Notes under the pieces: generated by a model
What the model saw: only the letters and a program-made list of their open reading frames with translations
Told to the model about the DNA's origin: nothing
Database searches by the model: none
Origin: Mytilus trossulus
Taxonomy: Eukaryota > Mollusca > Bivalvia > Mytilida > Mytilidae
Reading direction: 5' to 3'
Length of the DNA stretch: 64,000 nucleotides
NCBI RefSeq assembly: GCF_036588685.1
Contig: NC_086374.1
Coordinates: 29,504,886-29,568,885, forward strand
Program-made: the position numbers and the translations under genes
Shown here: piece after piece, positions 13,601 through 28,600 of the stretch
How the letters are laid out: each line of letters opens with the position of its first letter
How positions within the stretch are numbered: the first letter of the stretch is position 1

Positions 13601-16600
13601 TATGAAATTTAAACACAAGGTTTATGACTATAAAAGGAAGGTTGGTATTGATTTTGGAAGTTTTGGTCCCAACTGTTAAGGAAAAAGGGGCCCAAAGGGT
13701 CCAAAATTAAACTTTGTTTGATTTCATTAAAATTGAATAATTGGGGTTCTTTAATATGCCGAATCTAACTGTGTATGTAGATTCTTAATTTTTGGTCCCG
13801 TTTTCAAATTGGTCTACATTAAGGTCCAAAGGGTCCAAAATTAAACTTAGTTTGATTTTAACAAAAATTGAAACCTTGGGGTTCTTTGATATGCTGAATC
13901 TAAAAATGTACTTAGATTTTTTATTATTGGCCCAGTTTTCAAGTTGGCCCAAATCGTGGTCCAAAATTAAACATTGTTTGATTTCATCAAAAATTGAATA
14001 ATTGGGGTTCTTTGATATGCCAAATCTAACTGTGTATGTAGATTCTTAATTTTTGGTCCAGTTTTAAAATTGGTCTAAATTAAAGTGCAAAGGGTCCAAA
14101 ATTAAACTAAGTTTGATTTTAACAAAAATTAAATTCTTGGGCCTCTTTGATATGCTGAATCTAAACATGTACTTAGATTTTTGATTATGGGCCCAGTTTT
14201 CAAGTTGGTCCAAATCAGGATCTAAAATTATTATATTAAGTATTGTGCAATAGCAAGTCTTTTCAATTGCACAGTATTGTGCAATGGCAAGAAATATCTA
14301 ATTTCACAATATTGTGAAATAGCAATTTTTTTTTTAATTAAGAGTTATCTTTCTTTGTCCAGTAAAGTAAGCAAGAAATATCTGCAAGAATTTTTTTTAA
14401 TTGGAGTTATCTTTCTTTGTCCAGAATCAACTTAAATCTTTGTTATATACAATATACAATGTATATTCACTTTTTACTACCAAATGATAAATTTAAATAA
14501 TCTTTACCATTCAGTGATAACAAGCAGTTTTTTTACATCATGTATTTAAATGAGTAGCAATTGTTGCAAACTCCATTAGAATATTTTAATTGAAATTAGT
14601 TTTGGAATAAGGGAAAGGGGGATGTGAATAAAAAATTGGGTTAAATTTTTCTCATTTGAAATTTCATAAATAAAAAGAAAATTTCTTCAAACATTTTTTT
14701 TGAGAGGATTAATATTCAACAGCATAGTGAATTGCTCTAAGAGAAAACAAAAATTTTAAGTTCATTTGAATACATTCATTCTGTGTCAGAAACCTATGCT
14801 GTGTCAACTATTTAATCACAATCCAAATTTAGAGCGGAATCCAGCTTGAATGTTGTGTCCATACTTGCCCCAACCGTTCAGGGTTCAACCTCTGCGGTCG
14901 TATAAAGCTACGCCCTGCGGAGCATCTGGTTTATTTTCACATGTTTTTTTAATATTTTTACAGAACCTTGAGAAAAAGGTCAAAAACTTTATTTCTTTGT
15001 TGGAAGAAGAAAAACAGAAGAGTAGAGAACTTGCCAAGAAAGAAAATGATAAACATGGTATATATGGAATTTAATATTTTGCTGATGTGCCATAAATCAC
15101 CTATGTTAACTTTTGTTACAACATGTATTTTAAGCACCATATTTCTAAGGCAGTTTCTGTTTTCTTGACTTAGTAATAACAGTAGACATCATATAACTGT
15201 GTATTCACTTACATTAATGGAATACCAATCTTCAATGATTTTGTTGGTAAATGTAAATTTAGATGTTCAACAAAGTGCTTAATATCTATAGGTTTTTGGC
15301 AGATATAAAGCAAAGATTTCTACCTAGATTTCATGGCTTACGAACAAAGTTTCAGTTATGTTTAAAGTTATTTTACCATGTTTTTTCCTTCTTAGATACA
15401 TTTCTTTCTTGTTATGATATGACTTTTTCATTTCAAATATTGGCTAATAATTGCATTTCAAAGAGGATGTATTCAAAAATATGTAAGTTTTTTTTTATGT
15501 AACAGAGGCACAGAACATGTCAGAATCATCAAGACGAAAGAATGGTGTCAATTCTGGTAATATATTGGACAAGTTAGATAATGATATGATTGGGATACAG
15601 AGAAGATTAGTTGAGATTGAACGGGAAACGGACAGGGCAAAACATGTAAGTTCTAATATTGTAATGTATATTTATTAAACCACCGCTAAGAACGGAGGGG
15701 GCACTGGTTTATGTTTTCCATTCTTTTATCCTTCTGTCTGTCCATCTTTACAGTTTTGATTCAATTTCCATAATCTACAAATCAGAGCTACTAGAAATTT
15801 GGTATCAAGCTTAATGAGACCATACTTAATTTTCAACTATTGAATTTTAGTTTCATTACTTATATTCCTGCTGTTAAATTTTTATCACATTTATTTTATG
15901 AACTACAAGTCATATTACCCTGAAATTTGGTATCATCATTCATCACATATTATATATGGATATTTGGATATCACATTTGATTAAGAAATATTAGAGAACA
16001 GAATACTCCTATTTCTAGAATAAGAAACAAATTTCAAGTATTTGCAGAGCCTTTTGTGTTTGTATAGACTGCAATGCTGCCAACAATGTGGTGGTGGTAT
16101 GCTATAAATACTTCACAGAAGTTCTTAAAAAATAATAAATGTTGAAGGGTTGATAATGGCAAGTTTTGACCAAAAATTCAAATTCAGTCTCAACCTGACT
16201 GAACACAAGTGCGGTTGTTTCCATTTTAGACCCCAAAACATCTAATAATTTGTGCAAGTCTTAAATCTATGATTACTTCAGTAATTTTGCATGAATTGAT
16301 GTTACTTGTCCTTGATGCATGTTTGTTCTTATTGTAAAAAAACAGCCCATACTTGTGTATCAAAAAATATTTCATCATTTACTGTATTGGTTCTGGTATT
16401 CATTTATTTAAAGTTAAATCTGTATGAATGTGTGAAACCATTGATAAGAGTTATAATTTTTTTTTCTAGGCCATCAAGGATGCGTTAAGAGATTTTCTAA
16501 CCAGAGGAACAGAATTAAAGAAAACATTTTTAGAAGTGATAACTAAATGGAAGAAACAATCAAAGTCTAAATATGTAGCACTAGTTGAGACTGACTACCC

Positions 16601-19600
16601 ACTCAAAGAAATGGAAGATAGGTAAATACAATCAGTTTCATTGATTGATTGTTGGTTGCTTTACGCCGCATTAGCACCAATCAGTTTCAATAAAACAGTG
16701 AAAAAATACAAGGAATCTGATCTTTTCTATATAAAACAAAATGTATTGCAGAGTCAGCCAACAGACAAACCTTTTAAATTATTTTGAAGAATTCACTTAT
16801 TTTTTGTATAAGTAATGCCATGAACAAATATTTTTTAGTCCCTTTTCAATTGTGTAGTTTTTATGGGGAAAAATTGACTAGGTTTTTCTTTAATTTATTT
16901 GTTTTTGGTTTATAACCCTTTATCAATTTAAGAATTATTATATATTTGAAGTTAATTACCTTTCACTATCTTGTATGGGTAAGGTGACTTACAGCATCTT
17001 TTAAACAATTTAAAGAAAAAGTCATCTTTGAATGATTTACTAAACCCTGCTATTTATCAGACTGATATGCTTGCTCACACCGTACGACTGGTTAGTAAGC
17101 TTAATTACTGTATTCAAATAACTTAACAACATATTGATTGCTGATAATTGAAGGTGTAAGAAGTATGGAAAGCTGCTGTACCATACTCTAGAATTTATCC
17201 AGGCAGATTTACTTGTGCTGTCTAATTGTAAATGGGATATGGAGATAGATGTTGACCTACAAGACATCATCAACAATCTGTGCAAACTGTTCGAAGAAAT
17301 CTGTCAAAGGTATCACTATATATTAGAACACTGGTTTTATTCTTCAAAAACAAAAAACACTTTCCAAACTTATAAATAGATGGAGGGGGCAGGACCTCTT
17401 TCAGAACGTCGGGATCAGGTGTTTTTAAGGTTAGGATTTCAGGATTGATCCATTCAGGATCTGGGAATTAGTCTTTCAAATTTCATGATTTTAAGCCCTG
17501 AATTTCAGGATCAGGACCCCTCCGACCCCCAGCCCCTATAAGGTATACCTGTCCACTGTGAAAGAAGCAGGTTATGTTTTGATATCCTTTTTTCCTAGTA
17601 ACCCCAAGTGGCCAGATCATGTTTAAGGTTAGAAACCTGAGGCAGAGGCAGGCCGCCCCATTTGTGGGAAAAGTTGGTTGATTAAAATCCCCTCCCCTTC
17701 CCCTCTATAAAAGCCTGCAATATGACAAATGTAAAACAATACAAGAAGTCTAATGACATGAATGAAAATAATGTTCATCAATTAAAAATACATCACACAC
17801 TTATTATAATCTGTCAAAACTTTTTTTTTGTACAATAATTTTGTACTCAAATATTCCTTTCTGCCGTTGTTTGTCTGATAGAAAACAAGGAGACAATAAT
17901 TTCCACTGGTTTTTTTAGCACATTTCTGGTTACTGAACAAACCCGTCATCTCATAAAAGTAGAACTTGGGTCAAAAAAGAGGACAAAGGAGGCTGCAGAA
18001 GATGAAGAAACTAAGCCAGGAAAAACTTTCAAGTGCCCAAAATTTACTGCTACTGTCAGGTATTCTGATTTATATTTACATATTGTTAGGTTTTCTGCTG
18101 ATTGATAATTGATATATTTAGACAATTAGATTAATTTTCTCGCTTGAGTTGCTATTTTACCTATGTTAATTTCATTGACAATGGGCATGTGCACCCTTAG
18201 TTTCTAGGGATAATTTTTCATATAAATCTACTGGGCTGAAAAACGAAATTTTCAGTCATTGGATCAAAGGAAAAATTCGTAAAATAGTGATAATGTTAGA
18301 TATTAGCTCATAGTCACAATATGACCCTTTTTGACCAGTGAGCACACAGAAAAATTTCAAAAAATCTTTCTGCTGTGTCAAGCAGTAAATATTTTAAAAT
18401 TTTAATACTGTAAAAAGCTTATAACAGTTGATGGATTGAACTTGTTATTAATTCTTGATAGAAATATTAGTTTCTTTCATATACCAACGAACAGAAAGTG
18501 GACTTGTTCAGGAAGGGTCAAACTTATCTAAGTCAGATTGAACTTGATGGTATTGATAAAAAGTCCAGAGTTATTAAGGCTAGGTCAAACATTGTTTATC
18601 AAAGTTGGCAATGATTGTTTAATGTAACTACTGAACAATAGCTATTAAATTTTGAATTTCCTCTTGTAGATTAATAGCTACAGAATGTTTGGGTGGACGA
18701 CAGAAAGTTACAGCTCACTTCTGTCATGAAGATTCTTTGAATGATATTCATCAACGAAATGCTTGGGAAGAATTACCAGAGAAGAGTTTTCCATTGCTTA
18801 ATAAAGGAAACTCCAGAACAATGCCATTTGGACAGCAGGGATATGCTACATTCAGGAACTTGGAGTTGACCGACTTCAAGAGGGATCAGGATAAACATGT
18901 CTGTGAAGAGAAATACAGAATAGTTTTTGTGACAGAACAGATTGTTGCTGGTAAAAAACTTGTATTTAGGGTAAGTTGAAATCTCTATTACATGACCATT
19001 TTTGTTTTGCCATAATTTGATCATAGACATCTGTTTATTTTGAAAATGGCCTTTCCATCACTTAAAATCATTTTAAAAAAGTTTTATTTGTATATTGTGT
19101 GTGTCAAAGGAGTAGGTCCAGTAAGACCCCCTTTTGGCCCCAAAATATAGCAGTTTTACAAAATTGTTAAAATGTACTTTTACTTTATTTATTTGACAGT
19201 AGAATGCTTCTGCTACATAAATATGACCTGCTTTTGACAATACGATGTACATTTATTGAGTATTAGCACCATTAAGTCATGCTAAATTACTGAAATCTTA
19301 ACAATTCTAGCATTTTGGTTAAATTGTAGACGGTTTCCGTGTAAAACGAAAGTGGCCGCATTTGTGTTCATCCAAAATATTTGAATGTAAGTTGTATTTG
19401 ATGATAATACATAACATATATAAAGGTTTAGGATGAACATGGATGAGGCCACCTTCATTTTTAACCAAAACTGTCTTAAAAGTGACATTTTTATGCATAT
19501 TTGGTAGATTTTTCATATTTGACCTTGAATCGGAGCGTTTTTAATGACTAAATTAGTTTAAATCATTCACATAAATTAATTGAATCAAATCAAATAGACA

Positions 19601-22600
19601 CTTAAGTGTTTATAAAGTGGTCAACATCTTTCGTCAGATGAACCTGAAATTTGAGGCCAAAATCGGTCCTTACCGGACCTACTCCTTTATCATAAATAAA
19701 GTGGTTAATTAAGTAGTTTTACAATTCTATAAAAAGTCAGCTTAACCCTTTACTTTTTTAACATAGAGTAGGGTGCTCATTTTGCCACATCTTTTCATGT
19801 TTTCTACAGTTTATGTTCAGGTCTAAATGTTTTTGAAGTATACTGATATTTCTAAATGAAGATAACTTCAAATGAAAAATATTCTTAAACTTGAAAACGT
19901 ATTTGCTTAAATATAATCATCTGAAAAGTTGGATTAAAGGGTGTTTGAAATTTCCTGTTGTTTTGTCAATGGGGGACACATATTCGCCATTTTTACACAT
20001 CTATTTAAAACCAAAAAAAACGCAGCTTAAAACAACATTGATCAAATCAATTTTATTATCGATGAATAGCAGACATTTCAAAGGTGTTAAAAGAACTGAA
20101 ATTAAAGGCATTCAGTCAAAGAATTACTTAGAAATACTTCTTTGAAATCGTGTTTTTCTTTAGGAAATTGGCCGAAAATTGTTATCCGTTTTTCGGTCCT
20201 TTTCAGAAGGTTCCGCAATTTTGTCTCAGTTTTAAAAAAAAATCATATTTGTTATATAATATCAATTACCGGTATAAGTCTTCCATTTCAGCCATCCATT
20301 GAAGCTTTTACACCTTAAAATCATAAAACGGCGAATATGGGCACCCCACTTTACTTGATTCGCAAAGGATTTTTCCAATAAAAAAAAAATCATCAGGTTT
20401 AAAGTATTAATGCATTGCATAAACAAATATTTCATTATGGAGGAGAAGGTTAAAGAGAAAATTTATTAGTAAAATTTTACTTTATTTATATTTGAATTAG
20501 CCGCAAGTATTAAAAATTAAGACATTGATGTATTTAAAAAAAAACTATAGATAATGTTTCAAATGAGAGGGTATTTCTCAGCTGAGATGTAGCAGAATAC
20601 ATTATGAAGTTTGAAAGGCCATCGATATTCTGTTAATCACTTTTCATATGACTGAGCAAAACCTATATCAACTGAGTAGCCTGATATGAAAAACTATTTA
20701 AAAAAAAGAACATCTTATTAAGCATCAAATCATCCTGATTCTAGAAATGTTGTGAATAAAATTAAACAGAGAATATCAAAGATCCCCAATGAACAACAAG
20801 TGTTGTTTTTTTTTTAGATCACAATCCTCTCAATTTTAAATCTTAATAAACAATAATGATGACAATGATAGTTCTTTATTTAAAGAGGTTATTTAGTTAG
20901 CTTTAAAACCAATCTTCACTGAGACCTTCATGAAGTACATTAAGATATATCAAAGAAAGACTTACAAAATGATCAATCAACACATGTAAGAAAATCAAAA
21001 GAGATTTTTTTTATTAAATATACAATTTTCAAACACTTAAATGAAATGAATGAATGCAAAGGGTTGAGAATGAATATGCAATAAAAAAAGAAATAATATA
21101 GACAATGCACTCATTTCATTGATACCAATTTAAAAGAAAAACTGAAGTACAATCACAACCATAATAAACAATACATTTGCATTGATATTTTAGGCCTGAC
21201 AATACTATCTATGAATCAAGCTATCTTTAACAGACTTGTCTTGGCTATTTAGTACCATAATCTATAAATTGATTTTATGCCCATGTCCTCATTAAAGGGG
21301 GCAATAAGTGTTACCATTTGTCTGTCTGTAAGCCCATCCAAACTTAAGTTTCAAATGTAAACCAACTTTAACTGTCATAGAGTTATGCCCCTTTACAAAA
21401 AAATATAAGCTGACTTGTCGTTTCCATTCTTTTGCTTATGCTTCAACCAAATGTTATGAAACTTATACACCATTATTGCCATAAAACTTAGATCCAGTGT
21501 GAACTAGGGTTGCATCTCTTTTACCGTCTTGAGTTATGTCCCTTTACAGAATTTTATCCAAGCTGGGGCATCCCCTGTATGGGACACATTCTCCATTTAA
21601 TTTTATCTAATATGTTTTCTTTTTTTCAGACCATATCATTACCAATAATCATAACAACTGGAGCCAGCCAAGGATCAAATGCCCATGGTTCTTTGTTGTG
21701 GCAGTGTTTTAGTGTTGAAGATCTGGTATGTAAATTAAAAGTAGACACATTTTAAATTTATAGAAAACTGACAAATGGAAAAAATGCTGAACTTTTCATT
21801 TCCCTTGTCTAACTATAGTTTGCCACAACCAAATGTTATGAAAACTTATACACAATGCTCATTACCACGAAACACAGACCAAGTTTGAATTTTGGTGGTG
21901 TCAATATTAATGTTTTAGAGTTATGTCCCTTTACAAATGAAAAATTGCCGTAATATTGGTTTCTGTTCTGATATCATTCAAATGCAATAATTTAAAAGCT
22001 TGCCATATAAGAAATGTTAAAAATCCATGTCTTATTTAAATATATCATTTCATTTAAAGCTTTCAAGATAAAATATGTATCTTATATTATAATTGCAGAT
22101 GGATTTTCCTCTGACCAGTCCGTCTGCCTTGCCTTGGTCTACTGTTTCAGCTATGCTAAACAGCAAATTCAAAACTTTAGATGGAAGGGATTTAAGACAA
22201 GATGAACTTATGCATCTAGCATCAAGGCTTTCAGGTTGGTATTTTTATGTTCATATTTTCATACTTATTTTCATGCTTCATTTATGGTTATTGTCACAAA
22301 TTGAATATCTTTCAAGATTTTGTTGAAATTTTTCCTTCACTACTTGCAGTAGTTTTTTGCTTTATTAGAGAAACCAAAACTATTCAGTTCAGATTTGAAA
22401 GATACTATTTTAACAGGAAAAGATGATATTGCTAGTTTGCTTAATATTCTTCAGTTATTCAGGAATTGATTTACTTGAGCAATACCATTTTGAAATATTT
22501 GGAAAAGTATTTATGGTTTTAGTATACCTTGATGGGTTTTTTTTATCAACAATATTTACACAGAAAGTTTTGACAAAAGAAAAAACATATTATTCATAAT

Positions 22601-25600
22601 ATGTATTTTACCATCACCAAAGAGAAACTTAAGTTCACATGCTTCTTTATATATGACTTACTGTTGATTCATTTATTTTCGTTGGTCCAATTTTCGTGGA
22701 TTAGGTAAAAGTTGCACGTTCCTGGATATTTAATTTCGAGTTTTGATGAAGTCTATAGAAAATTTTATCATTCGTTGATCATATAATTTCGTTGTTCACC
22801 TGTAACCTGTAGCAACGAAAATCCATGAAAATTGGTATCCAATTAAATTTAATGAATCCACTGGAAAAAGTGAAAATATGCATAAAATTAAGTCTTTTAT
22901 TTCAGGATTACCAAAATCCAATATAACAGGTAAAACCGAGATACAGTTTAGAAAGTTCTGTTTGGATAAAATGATGGATGTTAAGGAATCCAAAGACGCT
23001 AAAAATAAATCAGCAACTTTCTGGATGTGGGTTCTCTCTGTTTATAATCTGACCAAATTCCATCTACAGGATTATTGGACTGAAGGGTATGTTGCTGTAT
23101 ATAAAAAAGGAGATGTGGTAGAATTGCCAAGAAGACAACTCTTCACAAGAGACCATATAACACAGAAATAAACAACTAGATGTTACCTTACAGCCTTCAA
23201 CGCTGAGCAAAACCCGAACTGCATAGTCAGCTTTAAAAGGCCTAGAAAGTCTGTCTTGCATTGTATTTGTTAATGAATAATGTACTTCACAATAAATCTT
23301 TGTCTTTACTTTTTATAAAATTTTTATTCTTCTTGTTGGTATTATAAAGTAACATTTGCTATCATCATACAATGCCACAAAACTCTGAAATAGATAAGTT
23401 GAGAAACATTTATTTGATTCTTAGATCTTTTTTATATTATAATCTAGAAAAGATAGGCTTTGAGCATGTTCAGGTGAAAATTTGATATGAAATTGAGAAA
23501 GGAAATGGGGAATGTGTCAAAGCGACAACAACCTGACAATAATCCGACAATAGAGCAGACAACAGCCGAAGGCCACCAACGGGTCTTCAATGTAGCGAGA
23601 ATTCCTGCACCTCTAGGTGTCCTTCAGGTCGCCCCTAAAAAATATGTATACTAGTACAGTGATAATGGACGTCATGCTAAATTCAGTATATGTATACATG
23701 GCCATAAAGTAAAAAAAAAATCATTGTACTATGTATTGTATTTTTGAATATTTTTTTACAGGTTAATTGATGGATTTTCCGCCAAAGAAGATTGTGAAAT
23801 GAAATTAAAACTTTTAATGCCTTTTAAGAACTACACTTTTCTTCTGAGATTCTCAGACAAAGTCATTACAGATGGTCAAGGTCAAAATATGTGTGGTGCT
23901 GTTTCCGCGGCTTTTGTTTATAAAACTGAACACGGTAAGTAAAAGTTATGATTTGAGGTCACAGTGCTGTTAAAATTTATGCCCCATAGCAGTGGAGACG
24001 GGTCAATATGTGTTACCCTTGTCCATCCTTACGTATGTCCCTAACCTGGTTTCTATCCCTATCTTGAGGTGGCTCGGGCCTATTCGAAATTTCTATCAGA
24101 AGTGCTGTATTTTTTGTTATTTTATCCTTTACAGAAAGTGAATGAAATTGGTAAAAAAAAATGGGGGTCACGGACCATTTCAGCTCAAAATTTTAATTTT
24201 AAACAGGTATGTAAAAGGGACCATTTTTCAATGAAATGATAGAGGTATTGACATATTTTTATCAGAATATAAAAAAAAACGTTCCTTGAGACTTGGTCCA
24301 AAACTGTATTATAAAAAGCTGAAATATAGCTTCAAAGAATGAGCAAATAAAAAACAGGTCACAGCTAAGGAAAAAAAATATTTTGTTTTAAAACCAAAAT
24401 TTGGCGGGAAAATGGTGAAAATGGGTGAAATGTCATTTTGACCCTTTAACAAATATAGATAATATCGAAAATATTCTATTAGTTACATAACTACAATGAT
24501 TTAACATGTGTAATCAATCAAAATATTAAAAAAAATTATGTCGAATTTTACAACAAATTATTTTGTAATTTATGCGTGAAATTATATGCAGTCGATTAGT
24601 CTGAGCCACCTAAAGTTTGTTTCAACCAAATGTAAAAAAAAATATACATGATATTTGGTAAAAACAAAATTCAGATTGTGTTTGAATTTGAGTAGGATCA
24701 CTTTAACAGTTTTACAGAACTATTTAGAAATATACATGTATAAAATTAAGTCACCCAGAGATTACATGTAGTTCACAGAATATTGATATGTGATAGTGCT
24801 ATTGGACACATAATCCTGTTAATAATATTTTGTATTCAACACACATTCTATCAAAAATGTTCTAGGGAGAAAAAAAGAAAGAAGGCTTGAAATTAATGTA
24901 CAGTATGTAATATTCATTGAAAGTCTAGATATTTTCAAATAAAACAAAGTCTCTGCAGTCAGAATTTTTTTTTGCTTCTTTCAGGAGAAATAAAAGTTGG
25001 ACATGCAAAACCTTTCAAAGCTGACTCCTTTAAGAAGAAAACTTTAGCACAGTTGGTGAAATCTGTACATCTAAAAGAGAACAATGAAGAAGTGTCTTTA
25101 CAATATATCTACCCTGGAGAAAGTAGTAGAGACGAAGCTTTTGCCCCATTTTATCAAGCCAGTAAGTGTTTTTACAATAGACGACTTTCAAGTTTGTTTC
25201 ATTTCCACCAAAAACTTTGGTATTAATGAACATCATTTTTGTATTAAGGAGCATCTTCACATCCTTCCCATGTTGAGCTATCCGTTGAAAATATATAATG
25301 CTATAATTATTCATCAAATTAAATTATTTTTATTATACGATTGATAAACTACTGTCATTAGGGAACTGTGATTCAGTACCTACCAAACATAATATTTCTA
25401 GTTTATTCTGCATAACGACAATCATGAAAACACTTGATCAATGTTTAAAGTGAAGGGAAACAGGCAATTCCCTTTATCTGCTAAATGATGTCATGAAGCA
25501 TGCATAAAATGATAAACTTTCTGGTGTCATCAGGTCAACTCTGTGTTTTTTTAAGATGTATTTTTGTTTGTATCAATCTGCTGAGTTCAGCCCTTTTCAA

Positions 25601-28600
25601 CATATTTCTATAGTTTGTTCTTATGCTACGCACTGTCCCACTAATTCACAATAATGGATGGATAGCAAAAGATTGGCATAGTCAAGTTACAGTGCACAGT
25701 AAAAGATAAATAAAAAAAAAAATCAGCTTGCTATATATATTATGATTTGAGAATGTTGAATTTATATTACTTTGGCACCAATTTGAAAAACATTATTTAT
25801 TGAAAAATGCTTCTGATCAACTGATTTAAACGTAGAAAAAATTGGAGACAAAACAAATAACTGTGTAATAAAAATGTATCAAAAATAGATCAACTGCCTT
25901 TGTGACTGCTTTAAAGGGAAAATAAAAATGAAAGAAGAAAAAAACAACATTTATTTATGAATAGTTCCCCTTTTAATTATTGTCACAGATTGTGTTTATG
26001 AAAATGTAATAGTAAAAGCTTAAACCTTAAGGATTGCCAATGCTGGAAAAAACCCACTAACTTCTTCAAAGGGATGTCAAGTGCTACAAATATGCATGAC
26101 AATATATGTAAAAGTTCCTGTATTGTATTGGAAGCTTTAATGAAATAGATTTTGGAATTTTGGGTCCTCAATGCTCTTCAACTTTGTATTTGTTTGACTT
26201 TTTATCTGTTTTGATCTGAGCATCACTGATGAGTCTTATGTTGACGAAACATGAGTCTGGCGTATTAAATTATAAACCTGGTACCTTTGATAACTATAGA
26301 ATAATACAGTTTTGACTTGATTTTTAGGTAGTAAAATGACAACTCCAGATTACCTGGATTTTGAGGAAAGATTATATGTGAGATTGAAGTAAGTAACTAC
26401 AGTAAAATATATGAGAAAGATTCATGTTCATAGGTATGCTTTTGAATGAAAGAAAGATAATGTTTGAATTCTAGATATCGGAATTATAAAAATCCAATAA
26501 GAATTTTACAAAATTTCAACATGCTTTTTATGAAACTGGGAAAGTGCCAAGGGCAAACATGCTTTTAATTTTATGCCTATTTGTAGGTTTTAAATAGAAA
26601 GGTGAATTTTATGCAGTCAGATGGGACATATCTCTGTGTCAGCAGTTTATTTTTAGCTCACCTGACCTGAAAGGTCACCTGAAAGGTCACCTGAAAGGTC
26701 ATGTGAGCTTTTTTCATCACTTGGCGTCCGTTGTCCGTTAACTATTACACAAATCTTCTCCTCTGAAACTACTGGGCCAAATTTAACCAAACTTGGCCAA
26801 AATCATCATTGGGGTATCTAGTTTGAAAATATGTCCTCTGACCCGGCAAACCAACCAAGATGGCCACCATGGCTAAAAATAGAACATAATAGAGGTAAAA
26901 TGTAGGATTTGGCTTATATCTCTGAAACCAAAGCATTTAGAGAAAATCTGATCAGGGGTAAAACAGTTTATCAGTTCAACATATATCTGCCCTGAAATTT
27001 TTAGATTAATCTGACAATCCGTTGTTGGGTTGCTCATTTGTTTCCCCAAAATTGGTAATTGGGGGGGGGTCCAACTTTTTCAAAATTTTGAAGAAAAATC
27101 TTTAATTGCACAGTATTGCGCAATAGATTTGTAAGATATTGACATAAATGTTGTGTCAGAAACCTATACTAGGTAAAAAATTGGATCTCAATCCAAATTC
27201 AGACTGTATCAAGCTTGAATATGGTGTCCAAATTTGCTCCAGCTGTGCAGGGTTCAACCTCTGTGGTCGTATAAGGCTGTGCTCAACGAAACAATTTATT
27301 GGTTATTATCTTAAATATATATACTTGTAGATAGAGATAAACAGCAATAATGTTCAGCAAAGTAAGATCTCCAAATTAGTAAAGTGGTCAGTTGACCCCT
27401 TAGGGAGTTATTGCCCTTTATAGTCAATCTTTTTACAAAAATCTTCTCTGAAACTGCCTTTACAAATTTTACTAAACTTGTCCACAATCATCATTAGGGT
27501 ATCTTGTTTACAAAATGTGTCCTGTGACTCCTCGTGCTAACTTAGTTAGCCGACATGGCTAAAAATAGTACATAGGGTAAAATGCAGTTTTTGGCTTACA
27601 TCTCTGAAACCAAAGCATTTAGAGCAAATCTGACGGAGATAAAATTGGTCATTAGGTCAAAAGGTCAAAATCCATCTGCCCTGAAATTTTTAGCCCAATC
27701 AGGCAACCTGTTGGTGGGTTGCTGCCCCTCAATTGGCCGTTTCAGAATCTAAAGCATCACGGGTAATTTCATTGTTCGTATCCCACAGTGAAAATAACGT
27801 TACGTCATTGGTTGAATTACCATTGTTTATAACGTTTTAAACCAATCAAAACGCTTTGGTGTACACTTTTGAAAATATTACCCAGGATACATTAGATTCT
27901 GAAACGGCGAATTGGTAATTTTCAGAAAATTTTGCAGCTTTTGGTTATTATCTTGAATATTATTATACACTGAGATAAACTGTTAACAGCAATAATGTTC
28001 AGCAAAGTAAGATCTACAAGTCAATTGGCCCCTAAAGGAGGAATTGCAATTGATAGTCAGTAACTGTTTTTAACAATTTTCATCAATTTTGTAATTTTTT
28101 GTAAATTTTTACAAAATATTTTCCATTGTAACTACTGAGCCAAGTTTATTATAGATAGAGATAATAGAAAGCAGCTAGAATGTTCAGTAAAGTAAGATCT
28201 ACAAACACATCACCATCACCAAAACACAATGTTGTCATGAATCCATCTGTGTCCTTTGTTTAATATGCACATAGACCAAGGTGAGCGACACAGGCTCTTA
28301 AGAGCCTCTATTTATGTTTGTGGAACAGCTCTAGATTAAGTTTTATTTAAATTAAGCTCTTCTGTATTAAAAAGGCTGCTATTATAAGTGTTATAGTTCA
28401 ATACTGATCCCCTGCTGAACCATAGAGGGTTTGTAAAATCAAAAGGGGGTGAGGCTGGAGGCCAAGTTCACCCATCAATTGATCCATAGGGATCAGTAGT
28501 TAACTGTAAAACTAATTTATTGTACGCTAGACCCTTTCTGCTGTGTTTTGTTGAAAAGTAAATGAAACACAACAACATTGATATATGACGTCACCATTAA

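Noticed and set aside
14334-14460. Small duplication of GAGTTATCTTTCTTTGTCCAG as a separate element
   Set aside because: It is part of the right half of the 13.5-14.9 kb element, not an independent feature.
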